Assembly: GCA_900170005.1 (NCBI GenBank)
Contig: LT827128.1
Coordinates: 62,001-126,000, forward strand
Source of the DNA: Gordonibacter massiliensis (ex Traore et al. 2017)
GTDB taxonomy: Bacteria > Actinomycetota > Coriobacteriia > Coriobacteriales > Eggerthellaceae
DNA: 64,000 bases
Reading direction: 5' to 3'
This document shows, in pieces, positions 25,853 through 34,630 of this stretch. The first letter of the stretch is position 1. Every line of letters begins with the position of its first letter. Under the pieces are notes generated by a model that saw nothing but the letters and a program-made list of their open reading frames with translations, did not search any database and was not told the DNA's origin. A program made the position numbers and the translations under genes.

Positions 25853-26477
25853 GTCGTATCTACGCGACGCCATGGAGACTTTGGCCGAGGCGTTCGATTA
25901 CGCGGCGCGCGACCCGCGGCTGGGATCTCAGCGCTTCTTCGACCTGTTCGTGCAAACCGGGGTGGCCGATGCGTTCGGAGGCGGATCGCCGCGCTACGTT
26001 GCGGGCGTCTCGGGCATCGAACTCGTGCTGTTGACGTGCGAGCGTGCGGGTCTGCCGCTTGCCGTGGATCGCGATACGCTGCATGCGCCCCTCGACCGTG
26101 CGCCGGAGTACTGGTACGGTTGGATGCTCGCCTACGTTCAGTGGCGGTCGGGGCGGACGTTCTCGGCGCTGCACGCGGCGGTCGGCGTGGAGGAGCTGGA
26201 GCAGCTGTACGGGCCGCTGCACGAGGCGTCGGAGGAGCGCGCCGCCGACGGGATAGAGGCCCTGATCGAGCGCAAGACGAGGCCCACGAGGCTCAAGGCG
26301 ACTCGCGCAGCGCGTGGCATGACCCAGGAGCAGGTGGCGGAAGCGTCCGGCGTGTCGCTGCGGGCCATCCAGCAATACGAGCAGCGGGCGAAGGACATCA
26401 ACGGCGCTCGCGCCATGAAGCTGTTCTCCCTGGCCCGCACGCTCGGTTGCACCATGGAGGACCTGCTGGAGTTCTGA
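25836..26477 (+). CDS. XRE-type DNA-binding protein, putative antitoxin
   Basis: A 213-residue protein with an uncharacterised N-terminal region of about 145 residues ('YVAGVSGIELVLLTCERAGL', 'YWYGWMLAYVQWRSGRTF') and a C-terminal Cro/C1 helix-turn-helix (about 150-210: 'LKATRAARGMTQEQVAEASG', 'LRAIQQYEQ'). In pairs with DUF3990 such a protein likely binds both the toxin (N-terminal half) and the operator (C-terminal half). Its start lies inside the preceding gene, implying coupled translation. It ends before a 110-nt gap to lhr. Confidence 0.75.
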   Translation: MSAYDKSYLRDAMETLAEAFDYAARDPRLGSQRFFDLFVQTGVADAFGGGSPRYVAGVSGIELVLLTCERAGLPLAVDRDTLHAPLDRAPEYWYGWMLAYVQWRSGRTFSALHAAVGVEELEQLYGPLHEASEERAADGIEALIERKTRPTRLKATRAARGMTQEQVAEASGVSLRAIQQYEQRAKDINGARAMKLFSLARTLGCTMEDLLEF

Positions 26478-26590
26478 TCGCGCGGGGCGGGCGTTTCGCA
26501 ACGGGTGGGATGCGGGGACTTTCGGGCGCGGCGCTTGCGGTAAGATGGACGATGTCGCTTGATCGCCTACGGAAAGGAGCGGCCTGAACC

Positions 26591-29500
26591 ATGGACGCTG
26601 CGAACGACGCGTTGCCCCACGCCGCTCTCGACCGGTTCACCGGGGCGGTGCGGGATTGGTTCCTCGAGGCGTTTCCCGGGCCGACGCCGGTGCAGGAACG
26701 GGCGTGGGAGGCCATCGAGGACGGGGAGAACGCGCTGGTCATCGCACCCACCGGGTCGGGCAAGACGCTTGCGGCGTTCCTGTTCGCCATCGACGCGCTC
26801 ATGCGCGAGAAGGCGGGTGCGGGCAGCGTGTCCGACGTTGGCGGTGCTGCGGACGGCGGAGCGGCAGAGGATGTGGGAGGCACCGCGTCGGCTAAGCCCG
26901 CCAAGGGCGTGCGCGTGCTGTACGTGTCGCCGCTGAAGGCGCTGGGGGCCGACGTGGAGCGCAACCTGCAGGCGCCGCTCGCGGGCATCGCGGCGCGGCT
27001 TGCGGCCGAGGGCGCGAAGGCCCCGAGCGTGCGCACGGGCATGCGCACGGGCGACACCACGCCCGACCAGCGCCGCTCGCTTCTGCGCAACCCTCCCGAC
27101 ATCCTCATCACCACGCCGGAATCGCTCTACCTCATGCTCACGTCGCAGGCGCGTGAGACGCTGCGCACCGTCGAGACCGTCATCGTGGACGAGGTGCATG
27201 CGCTGGCCGGCAACAAGCGCGGCGCCCACCTGGCGCTCAGCCTCGAGCGGTTGGACGACCTGCTCGAACAGCCGGCGCAGCGCGTCGGGCTCTCGGCCAC
27301 GGTGCGGCCGCGCGAAGAGGTGGCGCGCTTTCTGGGCGGGCCGCACCCCGTAAGCGTCATCGCGGCGGAGGGGCGGCCCGATCTGGACGTGCGGGTGGTG
27401 GTGCCCGTGCGCGACATGACCGCCATCCCGACGTTCCCGGGCGCCGACGCGCACGGCGCGGGCGGTGCGCGGGGCGGGCGCGGCGGGGGCCCGCGGCGCG
27501 CGCCGGCCGAGGAGGCGTGGAAGTCGGACCGGGCGCTGCGAGCTCACCTGGCGGGATCGTCGGCGAAGGGCGCCACGCCCGACAGCCGCGCGGGATCGTC
27601 GTCCATCTGGCCGCTCATCGAGGCGTCCATTCTGGACGAGGTGCTGGCCCACCGCACCACCATCGTGTTCGTGAACTCGCGCGGGCTGTGCGAGAAGCTC
27701 ACCGCGCGGCTGAACGAGCTGTACGCGAAGCGCGAAGGTCTGCTGGCGCCCGGCGGCAACGCCGACGGCGGGGCGTCGTCGCATATCCGCTCCGACCTCG
27801 GCTCCACGAGCGAGCTGGCGCAGGGAGCCCCCGAGATCATCGCGAAGGCGCACCACGGCTCGGTGTCGAAGGAGAAGCGCCTGCAGGTGGAGCGCGAGCT
27901 GAAGAGCGGCGAGCTGCCGTGCGTGGTGGCCACCTCGTCGCTGGAGCTGGGCATCGACATGGGCTCGATCGACTTGGTGCTGCAGGTGGCCGCGCCGCCG
28001 AGCGTGGCGAGCGGCCTGCAGCGCATCGGCCGCGCGAACCACCGGGTGGGCGGGCGTTCGGCGGGCTCCATCTACCCGCGCACGCGCACGGAGATCATCG
28101 ACGCCGCCGTGGTGGCCGAGGGCATGTGCGCCGGCTCCATCGAGGCCACCGCGCTCGTGCGCAACCCGCTGGACGTGCTGGCGCAGCAGACGGTGGCCGC
28201 CGTGGCCATGGGCGGCGCGACCGCCGACGGCTGGTATGAAACGGTACGCCGCGCGGCGCCGTTCTCGGAGCTGCCGCGCCGCGCGTTCGACTCGGTGCTC
28301 GACATGCTGTCCGGCCGCTACGCCTCGGCCGACCTGGCCGAGTTCGCGCCGCGCATCGTGTGGGACCGCGAGAGCGGCGCGCTCACGCCGCGCCCGTCCG
28401 CCCAGCGTCTGGCCGTGACGGCGGCGGGCACGATTCCCGACCGCGGCATGTTCTCGGTCGTGCTGCCGGAGGGCGACGGCAACGAAGGGCGTCGACGCGT
28501 GGGCGAGCTGGACGAGGAGATGGTGTACGAGTCGCGCGTGGGCGACATCATCGCGCTCGGCACCAGCTCGTGGCGCATCAGCGAGATCACGCGCGACCGC
28601 GTGATCGTGGAGCCGGCGCCGGGCCGCTCGGCGCGCCTGCCGTTTTGGCACGGCGAGGGCGTGGGCCGTCCCGCCGAGACGGGGCGGGCGCGCGGCGCGT
28701 TTCTGCGCGCGCTGGCCGCGGGCATCGACGACGAGCCGGCGGGAGAAGCCGACCTGCTGGCCGACGCGGCGTCGCGCCTCGACCCCGCCCTGCGCGAGCG
28801 CCTGGCGGCGGACGGCTTGGACGAGGACGCGCAGCGCAACCTGGCCGCCCTCGTGCGCGCGCAGCGCGAGGCCACGGGCACGGTGCCCGACGACAAGACG
28901 CTCGTGGTGGAGCGGTGCGAGGACGAGACGGGCGACTGGCGCGTCATGCTGCACTCGCCCTACGGCCGCCGCGTGCACGAGCCGTGGGCCATGGCGGTGC
29001 AGGACCGCGTGGAGAGCACGCTCGGCTTCGATCCGCAGGCCATGGCCGCCGACGACGGCATCCTGCTGCGCGTGCCCATGACCGAGACGCGCCTGCCGGG
29101 CGCGGAGCTGTTCGTGTTCGATCCGGACGAGCTCGTGCGCGTCGTGCGGGACCGGGTGGACAAGACGGCCCTGTTCGCCGCGCGGTTCCGCGAGTGCGCG
29201 GCGCGCGCCCTGCTCATGTCGCCCACGCAGCCGGGCAAACGCGCTCCGCTGTGGCAGCAGCGTCTCAAGGCGGGCCAACTGCTGGAGGCGGCGCGCGGCG
29301 AGCGCGACTTCCCTATTCTGTTGGAAACGGCGCGCGAGTGCCTGCAGGACGTGTACGACCTGGGCGCGCTCCACGAGCTCATGGAGGGGCTCGCGGCCGG
29401 CGCCGTGCGCGTGGTGGAGGCGCAGACGAGCATCCCGTCGCCCTTCGCCGGGCCGCTGCTGTTCGGCTACGTGGGCGAGCACCTGTACCAGGGCGACCTG

Positions 29501-32101
29501 CCGCATGCGGAGCGCCGGGCGTCGCTGCTGTCGCTCGACCCGGCGCTGCTGGGCGAGCTTCTGGGCTCGGCCGACATGGCGGAGCTGCTGGATGCGCAGG
29601 TGGTGGCCGAGGTGGAGGAGAAGCTGCAGCGCACGGCGCCAGACCGCCGCGCCCGCGGCGCGGAGGGTGCGGCCGACCTGCTGCGCGTGCTGGGCCCGCT
29701 GTCCACCGAAGAAGTGGCGCTGCGCCTGGAACCGCCGCAAAGCATTGGCTCGCAGCCCGAAGCGGAAACCCTAGGAATGGAGATCCCCGGAACGAAAGCC
29801 CTCGGAATAGAGATCCCTGGAATGAATGCCTCCGTAGGGGCGCTCTCCAGAGCGCCCGTTCCGGCGCAGCCGGAAAGCATCGGAGAGGCGGCGAGCGCGG
29901 ACGAAACTCCCGCCCAATATGAGGACAAAACTCCCAACGGCTCCCTCGCGGGCGGACACCCCGGCGGCCATCCTACAGACGAATACCCTATTGGTCATCT
30001 TGCGGACGAAGCCTCCCTTTGTCATCCTGAGCGACCGAAGGGAGTCGAAGGATCCCGTGCGGCGTCAGCCGAAAGCCTCAGGGACGCAGCGGCTGGGGAA
30101 ACAGCGGCTGCAGACGAGGTGCGGGATGACGGTGCTACTGCCGCTCCTTCTGCCACCCCGGTCGAGGCCCTCGCCGTGCTCGAGGAGCTGCAAGAGGCGA
30201 AGCGCGCCTTCCTCGCCACGATCGGCGGCGCGGAGCGTTGGGCGGCGGTTGAGGACGCAGGTCGCTTGCGCGAGGCGCTGGGCACGGCCGTGCCCGCGTG
30301 GGTTCCGGCCGCGTTCCTCGATGCTGCGGACGATCGCGCGCCGCTCGACGACCTGCTCGCGCGTTACGCGCGCACGCACGGACCCTTCGCCGACGAGGAG
30401 GCGGCGGCCCGCTTCGGCATCGGGCCCGCCGTGGCGCGCGAGAGCCTGCGCCGCCTGGCCGCGCAGGGCAAGCTCGTGCAGGGTCGGTTCGGGCAGGCAC
30501 CGGGCGGGGAAGGCGAGCGCAGCTGGGTGTCGGCGGAGGTGTTCCGGCGCTTGCGGTCGCTCTCGCTCGCGAAGGCGCGCGCCGCCGTGCGCGCGGTGCC
30601 GCCGGACGCCTACGTGCGCTACGTGCTGGACCTGCAGGGCGTCGGCGACGGCGCGGCGCTCGAGGGCGTCGACGGGGTGGCGCAGGTCATCGCCCAGTTC
30701 GAGGGCGTGTTCCTGCCGGCTGCCGCATGGGAGGGCTCCGTGTTCCCCAGCCGCGTGCGCGACTACCGTCCCTCGATGCTCGACGAGCTCATCGCTTCGG
30801 GCGACGTGGTGTGGGCGGGTGCCCGCCGCGAGGGCGACGGCGCGGCGGACGACGGCCGGGCGCGCGGTCGGTCCGCGCAGCGGAAAGCGACGTCCCCATC
30901 GACGCTCGTGGCCTTCTACCCCACGGACTCGCCGCTCGCTCCCGTGCGCCCGGATGCGGAGGACGCCCCGTTTGAGGCCGTCGTCGACGCCACCGCCTCC
31001 GGCCCGTCGGTGGAGGAAGCGGTGGTGGAGGCGCTCGGCAGCGGCTACGGCCTGTTCTTCCGCCAGATAGCCGATGCCGTGCGACGCAGGATGGAGCCCG
31101 AACGCGTCGGCGAGGCTGCCGTGGCCGAGGCGCTCCTAGACCTGGCTTGGAGCGGGCGCGCCACGAACGACACGTTCGCACCGGTTCGCGCCGTCGACAC
31201 CGGAAGCTCGGCCGCGCGCCAGCGTCCCGCCCCGAAGCGGCGCGCGAGCAGCCGGCGATCGGGGCGTCGCTACGCCGTCGCGCCGGCGGCTGGGAGCGGC
31301 GCGGCTCGCGTTGCCTCGGAGGGTTTCGGCGCGCCGGCGGCGGTGTGCTCCGGCCGTTGGTCGCTGCTCGCGCCCTCTCCGGAAAACGACACCGTGCGCG
31401 CTTTGGCGCTGGTCGAATCCATCCTCGACCGCTACGGCGTGCTCTCGCGTGACGTGGCGGCGCTCGCCGGCGCGTCCGGCGGCTTGGGCGCGCTCATGCC
31501 CGTGCTACGGCAGATGGAGGACGCGGGCGACGTGCTGCGGGGCGTGTTCGTGAAGGGCCTCGGCCCGGCCCAGTTCGCCGCTCGCGAGACGGTGGACGTG
31601 CTGCGCGCCTATGCCGGGGGCGACGAGGCGGCCGAGCGAGGGGAAAGCCGTGCGGATCGCGGCACCGAGACCGTCGTGCTCGCCGCGGACGATCCGGCGA
31701 GCCTGTTCGGATGCGGTGTTCCGTGGCCGCCCCTTGCTGCATCCGGCGCCCCGGCCGCGTGCGACGAGCCGGCCGCACGCCCCTCGCGCCGTCCGGGTAG
31801 CCTCGTGTGCGTGCGCGGCGGCCGACTCGCGCTGTACGCCACGGCGGGGCTGCGCTCCATCCTGTCGTTCACGGAGGATCCCGAGGCGCTTCGCGACGCC
31901 GTGGCCGCCCTCGTCGCGCACGCGGCGCGCGCCGCCCGGCGGGAGGGGGCGGAAGGCGCGCGGAAGAAGCTGGCGGTGGAGTCGTTCAACGGCCTGCCCG
32001 TGCTCTCCACGCCGTTCGCCGACGTGTTGCAGGAGGCGGGCCTCGTCCGCCTGCCCGACGGCATGCGCCTGTACGTGGACCCGTTCTCGCGCGGCGTGTG
32101 A
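26591..32101 (+). CDS. lhr: Lhr-type large DEAD/H ATP-dependent helicase with repeat-derived linker
   Basis: At 1836 residues this exceeds known Lhr proteins (about 1500). Helicase core: Walker A 'APTGSGKT' (52-59), 'DEVH' (200-203), 'SAT' (235-237), later 'SSLELGIDMGSIDLVLQ' and 'QRIGRANHRVGG'. The Lhr core then continues with 'YESRVGDIIALG' and the large winged-helix/C-terminal region. Lhr proteins unwind DNA or RNA-DNA hybrids with 3'-5' polarity in repair. Residues about 1055-1190 form a low-complexity linker encoded by short repeats: a twofold 'GIEIPG'/'GMEIPG' motif, a segment of the 'CCGTAGGGGCGCTC' family and a full 'GTCATCCTGAGC' palindrome ('CHPERPKGVEGS'), all in frame. A Gly/Arg-rich insert is near 287-305. 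ATG 26591 lies 9 nt after GGAAAGGAG. Confidence 0.9.
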   Translation: MDAANDALPHAALDRFTGAVRDWFLEAFPGPTPVQERAWEAIEDGENALVIAPTGSGKTLAAFLFAIDALMREKAGAGSVSDVGGAADGGAAEDVGGTASAKPAKGVRVLYVSPLKALGADVERNLQAPLAGIAARLAAEGAKAPSVRTGMRTGDTTPDQRRSLLRNPPDILITTPESLYLMLTSQARETLRTVETVIVDEVHALAGNKRGAHLALSLERLDDLLEQPAQRVGLSATVRPREEVARFLGGPHPVSVIAAEGRPDLDVRVVVPVRDMTAIPTFPGADAHGAGGARGGRGGGPRRAPAEEAWKSDRALRAHLAGSSAKGATPDSRAGSSSIWPLIEASILDEVLAHRTTIVFVNSRGLCEKLTARLNELYAKREGLLAPGGNADGGASSHIRSDLGSTSELAQGAPEIIAKAHHGSVSKEKRLQVERELKSGELPCVVATSSLELGIDMGSIDLVLQVAAPPSVASGLQRIGRANHRVGGRSAGSIYPRTRTEIIDAAVVAEGMCAGSIEATALVRNPLDVLAQQTVAAVAMGGATADGWYETVRRAAPFSELPRRAFDSVLDMLSGRYASADLAEFAPRIVWDRESGALTPRPSAQRLAVTAAGTIPDRGMFSVVLPEGDGNEGRRRVGELDEEMVYESRVGDIIALGTSSWRISEITRDRVIVEPAPGRSARLPFWHGEGVGRPAETGRARGAFLRALAAGIDDEPAGEADLLADAASRLDPALRERLAADGLDEDAQRNLAALVRAQREATGTVPDDKTLVVERCEDETGDWRVMLHSPYGRRVHEPWAMAVQDRVESTLGFDPQAMAADDGILLRVPMTETRLPGAELFVFDPDELVRVVRDRVDKTALFAARFRECAARALLMSPTQPGKRAPLWQQRLKAGQLLEAARGERDFPILLETARECLQDVYDLGALHELMEGLAAGAVRVVEAQTSIPSPFAGPLLFGYVGEHLYQGDLPHAERRASLLSLDPALLGELLGSADMAELLDAQVVAEVEEKLQRTAPDRRARGAEGAADLLRVLGPLSTEEVALRLEPPQSIGSQPEAETLGMEIPGTKALGIEIPGMNASVGALSRAPVPAQPESIGEAASADETPAQYEDKTPNGSLAGGHPGGHPTDEYPIGHLADEASLCHPERPKGVEGSRAASAESLRDAAAGETAAADEVRDDGATAAPSATPVEALAVLEELQEAKRAFLATIGGAERWAAVEDAGRLREALGTAVPAWVPAAFLDAADDRAPLDDLLARYARTHGPFADEEAAARFGIGPAVARESLRRLAAQGKLVQGRFGQAPGGEGERSWVSAEVFRRLRSLSLAKARAAVRAVPPDAYVRYVLDLQGVGDGAALEGVDGVAQVIAQFEGVFLPAAAWEGSVFPSRVRDYRPSMLDELIASGDVVWAGARREGDGAADDGRARGRSAQRKATSPSTLVAFYPTDSPLAPVRPDAEDAPFEAVVDATASGPSVEEAVVEALGSGYGLFFRQIADAVRRRMEPERVGEAAVAEALLDLAWSGRATNDTFAPVRAVDTGSSAARQRPAPKRRASSRRSGRRYAVAPAAGSGAARVASEGFGAPAAVCSGRWSLLAPSPENDTVRALALVESILDRYGVLSRDVAALAGASGGLGALMPVLRQMEDAGDVLRGVFVKGLGPAQFAARETVDVLRAYAGGDEAAERGESRADRGTETVVLAADDPASLFGCGVPWPPLAASGAPAACDEPAARPSRRPGSLVCVRGGRLALYATAGLRSILSFTEDPEALRDAVAALVAHAARAARREGAEGARKKLAVESFNGLPVLSTPFADVLQEAGLVRLPDGMRLYVDPFSRGV
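29775..29830 (+). repeat. Direct repeat inside lhr encoding 'GIEIPG' units
   Basis: Two adjacent units of about 27 bp, GGAATGGAGATCCC.GGAA and GGAATAGAGATCCC.GGAA, encode repeated 'G(M/I)EIPG' hexapeptides in the helicase linker. They keep the reading frame. Confidence 0.6.
29827..29878 (+). repeat. 'CCGTAGGGGCGCTC' repeat inside lhr
   Basis: The stretch CCGTAGGGGCGCTCTCCAGA plus GCGCCCGTTCCGG is almost identical to 48950-48990, in an intergenic element. Both translate to 'VGALSRAPVP' in this frame, showing that the linker derives from the repeat. Confidence 0.75.
30017..30133 (+). repeat. 'GTCATCCTGAGC' palindrome inside lhr
   Basis: The left arm TTTGTCATCCTGAGCGACCG and right arm GTGCGGGATGACGG flank GTCGAAGGATCCCGTGCGGC. 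It is the same family as the intergenic element at 9343-9632. It encodes 'CHPERPKGVEGSRAAS' without stop codons. Confidence 0.8.
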
Positions 32102-32297
32102 GGCGAGTCTTCGTCTTGCTGGCGGCCGTCATGCCCGTCACCTGGGCATGCGAACAGATTGAGAATCGCTTGCAGGCATTCTGTGGCCGACCGGTAGCAA
32201 TTGGGTGAAAAAAGAAGCCGTCGCGCGCCGATGCGGTATGTTCGAGAGGGGCAAGCGCCCCGAAAAGCCGATGCGAGACGGACAAGGAGGATGCGGC

Positions 32298-33332
32298 ATG
32301 GCGCGGAGCACGGACGGAAAGGGCAAGCTGGGCGGGCTGTTCGACGACCTGTCGATGGCCCAGGTCGTCGCGGGCGCGCTCGCGGCCGTCACCTCCATGC
32401 TGCTGGCCTCGCAGATAGGCATCTACGGATCGGTGATCGGCGTGGGCGTGGGCTCCGTCGTGTCGGCCGTGGCGTCCCAGCTGTACAAGAAGTTCCTCGC
32501 CGCGTCGGCCGAGAAGCTGCGCGAGTTGAAGCCGGGCGAGACCGGCTACGTGCCGTCCGAGGAAGCGGAAAACCCTGCGACGACGGCCCGTAGGGGCCGC
32601 ACGGCGGCGGACGCCGCAAAGACGGCGCGCCTGGGCGCCGCGTCGGAGCCGGCCGTTCCGCTCGGATCGGCAGCGCGCCGCATGCGCACGCCGCGTGCCG
32701 ACGACGCCGCCCTGCAGGGCGACCCGTCGGTCCGCAAGGCACGCGAGCGCCGCGATCGCAAGAAGAAGGTGCAGCGCGGGGTGGTCGTCGTGTCCGTCGT
32801 GTCGGCCATCGCCGCCGTGGCCGTCTCCGCCGTCGTCATCGACCTTGCCACCACGGGGCAGGGCGTGGGCGCGAAAACGCCGCCCATCGTCGCCCCTCAG
32901 GAGCAGAAGGCGGACGGCGACGCGGAGAGCGCCCCGGATGCGTCCAAGGACGCCGCGCCGGAGGCGTCGAAGGATCCGGCGAAGGACGCGTCCTCGAACG
33001 GCTCCTCGAACGGGGATGCGCCCTCGAACGCGGGGAACGGCCAGGGATCGTCCGGTTCTTCCGGCTCCACGGACCCGTCCGGCGGATCCCAAGGCGAAGG
33101 CGGCTCGACGGAAGGCGGCCAGCCCGGCAGCGGCTCGCAGGATCCGGCTTCGAAACCGGGCTCGGACGGATCGTCGTCCGGCTCCGGCCAATCGGGCTCG
33201 AACCAGTCTGGAAGCGGATCGGGCTCGTCATCCGGTTCGTCGTCCGGCTCGACGGGCGGTTCCGCCTCCGGCGCGTCGTCCGGCAAGGCGGCGACCCAGG
33301 CGGGAACCGCCTTGCCGGTTGATCGCGCGTAG
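32298..33332 (+). CDS. Membrane protein with Ser/Gly-rich extracellular tail, unknown function
   Basis: A 344-residue protein I do not recognise. Two hydrophobic segments come first (residues about 18-55, 'VVAGALAAVTSMLLASQIG' and 'SVIGVGVGSVVSAVA'). A basic cytosolic stretch of about 110 residues is followed by a third helix (about 170-190, 'GVVVVSVVSAIAAVAVSAVV'). Then come about 140 residues composed almost only of Ser, Gly, Pro, Asp and Asn with no anchoring motif. The topology suggests a cytosolic middle and a long flexible external tail. ATG 32298 has AAGGAGG eight bases upstream; the frame runs back to 32205. It is convergent with the glutaredoxin-like gene. Confidence 0.65.
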   Translation: MARSTDGKGKLGGLFDDLSMAQVVAGALAAVTSMLLASQIGIYGSVIGVGVGSVVSAVASQLYKKFLAASAEKLRELKPGETGYVPSEEAENPATTARRGRTAADAAKTARLGAASEPAVPLGSAARRMRTPRADDAALQGDPSVRKARERRDRKKKVQRGVVVVSVVSAIAAVAVSAVVIDLATTGQGVGAKTPPIVAPQEQKADGDAESAPDASKDAAPEASKDPAKDASSNGSSNGDAPSNAGNGQGSSGSSGSTDPSGGSQGEGGSTEGGQPGSGSQDPASKPGSDGSSSGSGQSGSNQSGSGSGSSSGSSSGSTGGSASGASSGKAATQAGTALPVDRA

Positions 33333-33343
33333 CCGGTTTCGCC

Positions 33344-33580
33344 CTAGAGGTACTTTTCGGTCAGGTACGCCATGCACTCGTCGTTGCCGTTGACGAGCCT
33401 CTCTCCGTCCCACAGGTAGGGGATGAGGTCGGCGTTGCCTCCCAGTTCCAGCAGCTCTTGGTAGGGCTCCTCCTGCTCGACGTCGCGTTTGTCCAGCTCG
33501 ATGCCGTGCTCCTCGGCGAAGTGGGTCAGGATGGAGCAGGTGGGGCACGGGGCCCAGTAGTACAGGATCGGCTTGTCCAT
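33344..33580 (-). CDS. Glutaredoxin-like thiol-disulfide protein
   Basis: A 78-residue thioredoxin-fold protein with the redox motif 'APCPTCSIL' (CPTC, residues 12-15), a downstream 'LIPYLWDG' cis-Pro loop and a C-terminal helix. This matches small glutaredoxin/NrdH-like proteins, which reduce disulfides using glutathione or thioredoxin reductase. No partner reductase is adjacent. AGAGGA lies seven bases ahead of ATG 33580. The exact subgroup is uncertain. Confidence 0.75.
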   Translation of the reverse strand: MDKPILYYWAPCPTCSILTHFAEEHGIELDKRDVEQEEPYQELLELGGNADLIPYLWDGERLVNGNDECMAYLTEKYL

Positions 33581-33705
33581 GTTCGATTCCTCTCGCTCGC
33601 GCGTTCGTCCCTGCGGGCGCGCCGCCCGCTTTGCTCTCCAGTATAGTCCTTGGCTCGGCGCCGGCGTCCGTGCAATCCGTTACCGAGCATTTCGCCGCAG
33701 ATGGC

Positions 33706-33711
33706 TATAAT
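33706..33711 (+). promoter_or_regulatory. -10 element placing the transcript start at the ATG (leaderless gene?)
   Basis: A consensus TATAAT is only six bases ahead of ATG 33718. Initiation about 7 nt after the -10 would fall on the start codon. No ribosome-binding sequence precedes the ATG. No good -35 is seen. Confidence 0.5.
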
Positions 33712-33717
33712 AACCGT

Positions 33718-34629
33718 ATGGAGGATTTGACGGTCAACATTCCCGACGTCGCGCTCATCATCGAGGGCGGCGGCATGCGCGCCAGCTACACGGCGGGCGC
33801 GGTGGTCACGCTTCTGGAGCGCGGCCTGCATTTCGGGTGCGCCTACGGCATTTCGGCCGGGTCGAGCCACGCGGTGAACTACGTCTCGCGCGACATCCCC
33901 CGGACGAAGGCGTCGTTCGTGGACTTGGTGCGCGACCCGCGCTTCGGCGGTGCGCGCAGCTTCCTGCGCGGCGACGGCTTCTTCAACGCGCCCTACCTGT
34001 ACGGGGGCATCGCCGAGGAGCTGGCGGGAACGGATGCCGTGATGGCGTTCGACTTCGACACGTTCGCGGCGAATGAGGCCGACGTGCACATCGAGGGGTT
34101 CGAATGGGACACGGGCGAGACGGTGCCCTGGACGAAGACCGATTGCCCCACGATGCGCGACATGATGCTGCGCGTGCGCGCCAGCTCCACCATGCCGCTG
34201 TTCATGCCGCCCACGGTGATAGACGGGCGTACGTACCTGGACGGCGGCCTGGGAACCAGCTGGGGCATCCTTCTGGACGCGGCGCGCCGCGACGGGTTCG
34301 AGCGGTTCTTCATCATCCGCTCCCAGGAGCGCGGCTACCGCAAGAAGCCTCTGGGGCCGGGCGTCCAGGCGCTGTTCCGCGCGGCGTTCCGCAAGCATCC
34401 GCTGGTGGCCGAGCGCTCCATCGAGCGATGGCGCCCGTACAACGCCCTGCTCGACGAGATCGAGCGCTTGGAGCGCGAGGGCTCGGCATGCGTGTTCTAC
34501 CCCGAGCGCATGACGGTGACCAACCGGGAGACGGACTACGCGAAGCTGCAAGACGCCTACGAGCGCGGCTACGCCCAGGCCCAGCGCGAGGCCGACTCCT
34601 GGGAAGCATGGCTGCAGGCGGGGCGGTAG
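33718..34629 (+). CDS. Patatin-like phospholipase
   Basis: The 303-residue product has the patatin lipase elements: the oxyanion loop 'EGGGMRASYTAG', the nucleophile elbow 'YGISAGSS' (G-x-S-x-G) and the catalytic Asp in 'TYLDGGLG'. The C-terminal part resembles the family of bacterial patatins with a trailing helix ('YAKLQDAYERGYAQA'). These enzymes hydrolyse acyl chains of membrane lipids. It lacks a signal peptide. ATG 33718 is taken because family similarity begins there; it may be leaderless. The paralogue at 38216 shares its whole layout. The next gene starts one base after the stop. Confidence 0.85.
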   Translation: MEDLTVNIPDVALIIEGGGMRASYTAGAVVTLLERGLHFGCAYGISAGSSHAVNYVSRDIPRTKASFVDLVRDPRFGGARSFLRGDGFFNAPYLYGGIAEELAGTDAVMAFDFDTFAANEADVHIEGFEWDTGETVPWTKTDCPTMRDMMLRVRASSTMPLFMPPTVIDGRTYLDGGLGTSWGILLDAARRDGFERFFIIRSQERGYRKKPLGPGVQALFRAAFRKHPLVAERSIERWRPYNALLDEIERLEREGSACVFYPERMTVTNRETDYAKLQDAYERGYAQAQREADSWEAWLQAGR

Positions 34630-34630
34630 G

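Noticed and set aside
26567-29740. A 1057-codon open frame antisense to lhr
   Set aside because: Low-complexity Arg/Ala/His composition and no domains; lhr is certain on the other strand.
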